Source of the DNA: Syntrophopropionicum propionicicum_A
Lineage (GTDB): Bacteria; Bacillota; Desulfotomaculia; Desulfotomaculales; Pelotomaculaceae
DNA length: 64,000 nt
Direction of reading: 5' to 3'
NCBI RefSeq assembly: GCF_048984525.1
Contig: NZ_JBMGJC010000013.1
Coordinates: forward strand, 1 to 64,000
The notes under the pieces are model-generated. The model was not told the DNA's origin and did not search any database. It worked only from the letters and a program-made list of their open reading frames with translations. Shown one piece after another: positions 59,927 to 64,000 of the stretch. The position numbers and the translations under genes were made by a program. Position 1 is the first letter of the stretch. Each line of letters starts with the position of its first letter.

Positions 59927-60988
59927 ATGATAGAAACCAGTAAGCTGTTACAAGACAAACAATACCTTTGGGAATTGTTTATAAGGGAAGACGAATATTA
60001 TAGTGAAAGGCCTGAAATATGCACAGGCGCTGATATTAAAAATAAATGTCTTGAGATATTGGTGCCTGAAATATCTAAATATCTGGTGGAAAATAAACAT
60101 ATAAAATTAGTTTATCCTGATAATAAAAAGTTTGCGTTATGTATAACTCATGATGTCGATGATGTTTATCCTCCTTTTCCGCATAGAATACTCTCTTCCG
60201 CACACTGTTTAAAAGATTTTGATTTGAACGGGCTGCGCGAACAGTGGTCATGGATTTTTAGAGGAAAAGAGTTTTCTCCCTACCTTAATTTTAAAAAAAT
60301 TATTGAGCTGGAAAAGGAGTATAAAGCTAAATCCACTTTTTACTTTTTAGTATCTAATAAGGACCCAAAAAGATTCAGATATAATATTGGAGACCTGGCA
60401 AGTGATCTGAAATATATTATCGACAGCGGATGGGACATTGGACTGCACGGCGGATACTATACCTATAATGATTTTAACGATATTAAAGAGCAGAAAAATA
60501 AGCTGGAAGAATTAATAAATAAGGAGGTTACCGGCTACAGGAACCATTACCTCAGGTTTAAAGTGCCTGAAACCTGGGAGCTTTTAAAAACAGCGGGATT
60601 CAAATATGATACAACCTATGGATATAATAATATACCCGGGTTTAAAAATGGCCTTTGCCATCCTTTCAAGCCGTTTAATTTAAATAGCAATAAAGAAATT
60701 GATATTATTGAAATACCTTTAAACATTATGGCGTGTGCCTTATATAAGTATGCAAAATCCGACGAAAAGGCGTGGGTATTTACCAAAGCATTAATTGATA
60801 CGGTTGAAAAATACAGCGGCGTGCTAACTATCAACTGGCATAATGATGATTTGTTCAGTCCATTCAGAAAAGATTGGACGATCTTGTATAAAAAGATTCT
60901 TGAATACTGCCGCCAAAAAAACGCCTGGATGACTTCCTGCGAGGATATCTGGAGGTGGTGGGCCAATGGCCGTGATAATGATAAATGA
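59927..60988 (+). CDS. Polysaccharide deacetylase-like protein
   Basis: A 353-residue CE4/NodB-like protein with the metal motif THDVDDVYPP near residue 75 and a second His motif in GLHGGYYTYNDF. The last 60 residues include INWHNDDLFSPF, another conserved His. It lacks a signal peptide. It is larger than the deacetylase-like protein at 54937 and clearly distinct, but the same gene order follows: a FemAB-like gene overlaps its end by 23 bp. The start is ATG 59927 after ACGGGTGTAAACACT. Confidence 0.82.
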   Translation: MIETSKLLQDKQYLWELFIREDEYYSERPEICTGADIKNKCLEILVPEISKYLVENKHIKLVYPDNKKFALCITHDVDDVYPPFPHRILSSAHCLKDFDLNGLREQWSWIFRGKEFSPYLNFKKIIELEKEYKAKSTFYFLVSNKDPKRFRYNIGDLASDLKYIIDSGWDIGLHGGYYTYNDFNDIKEQKNKLEELINKEVTGYRNHYLRFKVPETWELLKTAGFKYDTTYGYNNIPGFKNGLCHPFKPFNLNSNKEIDIIEIPLNIMACALYKYAKSDEKAWVFTKALIDTVEKYSGVLTINWHNDDLFSPFRKDWTILYKKILEYCRQKNAWMTSCEDIWRWWANGRDNDK

Positions 60989-61970
60989 TCAGGCTCTTTG
61001 GGATAAGTTCGTCGACGAGAGCCCTTATGGTTTGTTGTTTCATAAGTGGGACTTCCTGCATATAATAGAAAAACACACCGGCTACCAGTTGCTGCCTTAC
61101 GGGATATACAAGGGCGACCTTCTGATAGCTGTTTTCCCTTTGTTCTATAAAAAAATAATGGGGCTGAAAACTTTATTCTCTCCCCCCCCCATGTCCTCCG
61201 TCCCGTATTTAGGGTTCGTGATGTACCAGGAATACGACAGCCTTAAACAAGACCGTAAAGAGGAATATTTAAATATTGTAGCTGAAGATGTCAATAGTGA
61301 GTTAGAGAATATTTCGCCTAACTATATATTCATTTCCCTGGATAAGAGCAATTTTGACACCAGGCCGTTTATTTGGCGCGGCTACAACCAGGATACACAT
61401 TTTACATATGTAGTAGATTTAAACAGGGAACTGGATGATATATGGAACAGTTTCAATAGCCTTCTGAGAAAAAACATCCGGAAGGGAAGGAAATTAGGAT
61501 TAGAAATATTACCTGATAGTGACGCTTCCAATGTATACAGCATGATGAAGGAAAGGTACCGGGAAAAAGGCATGAACGTCGCGATCGTCAGCGCCCAATA
61601 TCTTCAGGACCTGTTGGAGTGCTTTCCTAATGAATTAAAGTGCTACAGCGTATATGCCAAAGGGGCGGAGAAGGCTGTACAGACCAATATAATTTATGAC
61701 TACAAGCGCTGCATCATGTGGATTGGCGGTATGAGCACAGGGGACCTTATCGGAGTTAATGATTACTTTGTGTGGGAAATGATTCAAAGGGCTAAGGCGG
61801 CGGGCTATAAAGATCTGGAATATTTAGGTGCGAACGTAAAAAATTTGTGTAAGAACAGATGTTTTTATAATCCTTCTTTGGAATTGTCATTCTCACTCTG
61901 TAAAAAAGACATATACGGAAAATTGGGGGAATGGACATATAGAAATTTAATTAAAAAAAGGTGGCTTTAA
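60966..61970 (+). CDS. FemAB-like GNAT-fold transferase
   Basis: A 334-residue protein of the same general fold as that at 55695. Shared marks are LLFHKWDFLHIIEKHTGYQL at the N-terminus, SLLRKNIRKGRKLGLEIL in the middle and YLGANVKNLCKNR at the end. The start ATG 60966 overlaps the deacetylase gene by 23 bp. Together the two genes make a second deacetylase/FemAB module. The probable role is transfer of an aminoacyl or peptide-like group to a sugar of the polymer, which remains inference. Confidence 0.75.
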   Translation: MAVIMINDQALWDKFVDESPYGLLFHKWDFLHIIEKHTGYQLLPYGIYKGDLLIAVFPLFYKKIMGLKTLFSPPPMSSVPYLGFVMYQEYDSLKQDRKEEYLNIVAEDVNSELENISPNYIFISLDKSNFDTRPFIWRGYNQDTHFTYVVDLNRELDDIWNSFNSLLRKNIRKGRKLGLEILPDSDASNVYSMMKERYREKGMNVAIVSAQYLQDLLECFPNELKCYSVYAKGAEKAVQTNIIYDYKRCIMWIGGMSTGDLIGVNDYFVWEMIQRAKAAGYKDLEYLGANVKNLCKNRCFYNPSLELSFSLCKKDIYGKLGEWTYRNLIKKRWL

Positions 61971-63313
61971 CACAGGTTAAGGGGTTGATCATAAAGGGAA
62001 TGAAATATAGGAATGCGTTCACGCCGGCTGGTTGGAAGAAAATCAGGCAGCATTTAAAAGATCCTCTTTATATCAATTCCTTTTTTATGGCTTTAAGCAG
62101 GTTCTTAAATGCGTCAGGCGGGTTTATATTCTGGCTTTTGGCGGCCAGGCTTTATTCCAAAGAAGATGTCGGATTAACCTCAGCGTTATTCTCTTACCTG
62201 GAACTGGTTCTGCTCTTTTCAGTGATTGGCACCGACTTTTTATTAATTCGTTATCTTCCCATATACGATAAAAAAAAGGTCTTCAATACCTGCTTATCTA
62301 TAAGCATATCTTTCTCATTAATTACAGGAGTTTTTTTCGTGCTGGGGTGTGATTTTTTTTCTGCGGGACTGTCCGTCATAAAATCTCCATATTATTTTGC
62401 CATGTTTGTTTTATTCGGTGCAGCCAATACATTTAATCAAATAACCGGGACCACGTTTATCGCCATGCGCCAGAGCGCTAATTATTTCCTGCAAAACCTG
62501 ATCCGTTCTGTCAGAATCCCCCTGTTGATCCCCCTGTTCTATATGGGGAGCCTTGGTATATTTCAATCGCTGGGGATTGCCTGCATATTGTCCTCTCTCT
62601 TCTCTTTATATCTATTAGGAAAAAATCCTGGACTGAATTTTAAAATTGACAAGAACTTTATAAAGAAAACATACAAATTCTCATTATATCATTATTTTGC
62701 CAACAACCTGTCTGAGGCTTCCATGTTAATTATACCTATAATGGTTTTTAATCTCCTTGGAAAAGTGGAAGCGGCTAATTATTATATCGCGTCGGCCATC
62801 GGGGACCTGGTGTTGATTATTCCAGGCGTCCTGGGAACGTCGCTGTTTGTTGAAGGAAGCCATGGTGAAAACACAAAAAATAATCTGGTTAAAGCTATCA
62901 AAGTGACTTATGCTTTATTAATCCCAATTATCTTTATTATTTATTTGTACGGCAACTTTTTTCTGGGCCTGTTTGGTGAAAGCTACATGGAATCATACAA
63001 ACTTTTGTGTTTAATTTCCATATCAAGTTTATTAACTTCAATATACACATTATTTGTATCTATCTTAAGAATAAAAATGAAAATGGGGACAGTTCTAAAA
63101 CTCAATATGTTAATGTCCGCCATTCTGTTGGGACTAAGTTATATGTTTAGCGTTAAATATGGGCTGGCCGGTGTTGGGTATGCCAGGATCGTAACGTCTA
63201 TAATAATCGCTGTTGTTATAGCGGTTATTTTTAAACAAGTCCTGCGTGAAGAAAGCCAAAATCCTTTTAAAGAAACCTCGGCCTCCGTAGGAGGAAAGAC
63301 ATTTGCTGAATAA
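61961..63313 (+). CDS. Second oligosaccharide flippase (MOP superfamily)
   Basis: A 450-residue membrane protein with about twelve to fourteen helices. The N-terminal FFMALSRFLNASGGFIFWLL with AARLYSKEDVGLTSAL is the Wzx-like opening. It differs from the flippase at 43307. The start is unsure: GTG 61961 overlaps the FemAB-like gene by 10 bp, and TTG 61985 or ATG 62000 are alternatives. Its presence with the FemAB-like, PIG-L and WbqC genes suggests a distinct repeat unit from that of the minus-strand cluster. Confidence 0.85.
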   Translation: MALTQVKGLIIKGMKYRNAFTPAGWKKIRQHLKDPLYINSFFMALSRFLNASGGFIFWLLAARLYSKEDVGLTSALFSYLELVLLFSVIGTDFLLIRYLPIYDKKKVFNTCLSISISFSLITGVFFVLGCDFFSAGLSVIKSPYYFAMFVLFGAANTFNQITGTTFIAMRQSANYFLQNLIRSVRIPLLIPLFYMGSLGIFQSLGIACILSSLFSLYLLGKNPGLNFKIDKNFIKKTYKFSLYHYFANNLSEASMLIIPIMVFNLLGKVEAANYYIASAIGDLVLIIPGVLGTSLFVEGSHGENTKNNLVKAIKVTYALLIPIIFIIYLYGNFFLGLFGESYMESYKLLCLISISSLLTSIYTLFVSILRIKMKMGTVLKLNMLMSAILLGLSYMFSVKYGLAGVGYARIVTSIIIAVVIAVIFKQVLREESQNPFKETSASVGGKTFAE

Positions 63314-64000
63314 CAGCTTTAATCATAGATTACAGATAACCGGTAATATCATGTTATATTTACTTCCGGCAATCGCGGTCGCCGGCCTTGCCATACCCCT
63401 GGCTTTTGGCAAAAACAACCTTGCTTTACTGGGCAGTTACCTGGCTGTTCCCATGTTTTTTTCCCCTGTCATATATTTAAAATTTAAAAATATTAAATCT
63501 CAGTCTATAAGCGTAAATAACATATATTTTCTCTTGATCTTAATTGTATTTGTCCTTTGCCTTATGGTCTCTTTATTTTTGCTCAAAGCCTTTGAGGTAA
63601 GGCCGTTAATATTTTTTATACTACTTTCTATCATGTCAACATCACTTTTACTTGAAATAATGCTATTTAATCTGGAGAAAAAAACCCCTGTTATTTTAAT
63701 CCAGCTCATGGCATTATCTCTGCTTATAATCTGGAGCGCCAACTTAAAGTACTATTTTTTTATCGGCCGCACTGATCCAATTACGCACCTGTGGTTTATC
63801 CAAAATTTAATAGAAAGCCACCATGTCACGTCGGACATCTTTGGCAATTACATATCATTTCCTTTGTGGCATATTCTATGTTCAAATATTTATATGATAT
63901 CAGGAGTATCTGTTCCAGTACAAAAGGTAATGCATTTTACTAACGGCTTAATATTTAGCTTTTTGGTTTTAGCCGTTTATCTAATATCCTTAAAAATTTT
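63303..64000 (+). CDS. GT-C-like multi-helix membrane protein, cut by window end
   Basis: An open frame from TTG 63303, behind TAGGAGGAAAGACAT, overlaps the flippase gene by 11 bp and stays open for 232 codons to the window edge. It has six or more hydrophobic helices and then a loop with GRTDPITHLWFIQNLIESHH and YISFPLWHILCSNIYM. The D-x3-H pattern after the helices resembles GT-C (polyprenol-sugar-dependent) glycosyltransferases or polymerases. The end is outside the window, so length and final domain are unknown. Confidence 0.7.
   Translation, partial: MLNNSFNHRLQITGNIMLYLLPAIAVAGLAIPLAFGKNNLALLGSYLAVPMFFSPVIYLKFKNIKSQSISVNNIYFLLILIVFVLCLMVSLFLLKAFEVRPLIFFILLSIMSTSLLLEIMLFNLEKKTPVILIQLMALSLLIIWSANLKYYFFIGRTDPITHLWFIQNLIESHHVTSDIFGNYISFPLWHILCSNIYMISGVSVPVQKVMHFTNGLIFSFLVLAVYLISLKI

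Overview
The window looks like chromosomal DNA of a Gram-positive (Bacillota) anaerobe. Ribosome binding sites are strong AGGAGG types, TTG and GTG starts are common, and the gene families seen (copper-amine-oxidase stalk domains, KaiC/V4R proteins, NHLP peptide export) are typical of the Peptococcaceae/Desulfotomaculum-Pelotomaculum group. That placement is inference. No rRNA, tRNA, CRISPR array, prophage or intact insertion sequence was seen. Short REP-like palindromes recur at several intergenic sites.

Layout. 0-9.6 kb is housekeeping and envelope genes: a glutamine-amidotransferase-like protein, an encapsulated-ferritin-like protein, proA, an MFS transporter, a UbiA prenyltransferase, a DUF2207/LemA pair and a secreted FnIII protein. 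10.0-14.5 kb is a signalling operon: a double-domain KaiC-like ATPase, a single-domain KaiC-like ATPase, a V4R protein, a small winged-helix-like protein and a PAS histidine kinase. 14.8-18.0 kb is carB, without carA. 18.4-30.8 kb is a peptide natural product locus: an orphan substrate-binding lipoprotein, NHLP-type HlyD, a C39-peptidase ABC exporter and a second ABC exporter, then a nitrile-hydratase-like leader precursor, a LanM-type dehydratase domain with no cyclase, a radical SAM/SPASM enzyme and a predicted HEXXH metallopeptidase.

30.8-32.1 kb, on the minus strand, holds a flavoprotein gene followed by two tiny membrane-protein genes. Each has one in-frame TGA followed at the right distance by a bSECIS-like hairpin, so they are read here as two tandem small selenoproteins that ordinary ORF calling misses. 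32.2-35.0 kb is a two-component system and an ECF transporter S component. 35.2-39.7 kb has two right-handed beta-helix proteins, one a two-domain protein with a 12-nt tandem-repeat linker.

39.8-64 kb is a large surface polysaccharide region. A minus-strand block carries a chain-length protein, a flippase, an O-antigen ligase and two glycosyltransferases. A plus-strand block carries a third beta-helix protein, a geranylgeranyl-reductase-like protein, a WbpA/B/D/E-like set for a diacetamido uronic acid sugar nucleotide, a GT2 and a DUF1616 protein. From about 54.6 kb the DNA becomes visibly more AT-rich and carries two deacetylase/FemAB-like gene pairs, DUF354, WbqC, PIG-L and GNAT proteins, a second flippase and a GT-C-like membrane protein that runs off the window end.

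The two most unusual items are the tandem small selenoprotein candidates (30825-31239) and the NHLP cluster that pairs a cyclase-less LanM dehydratase with a radical SAM enzyme and a metallopeptidase (26142-30798).
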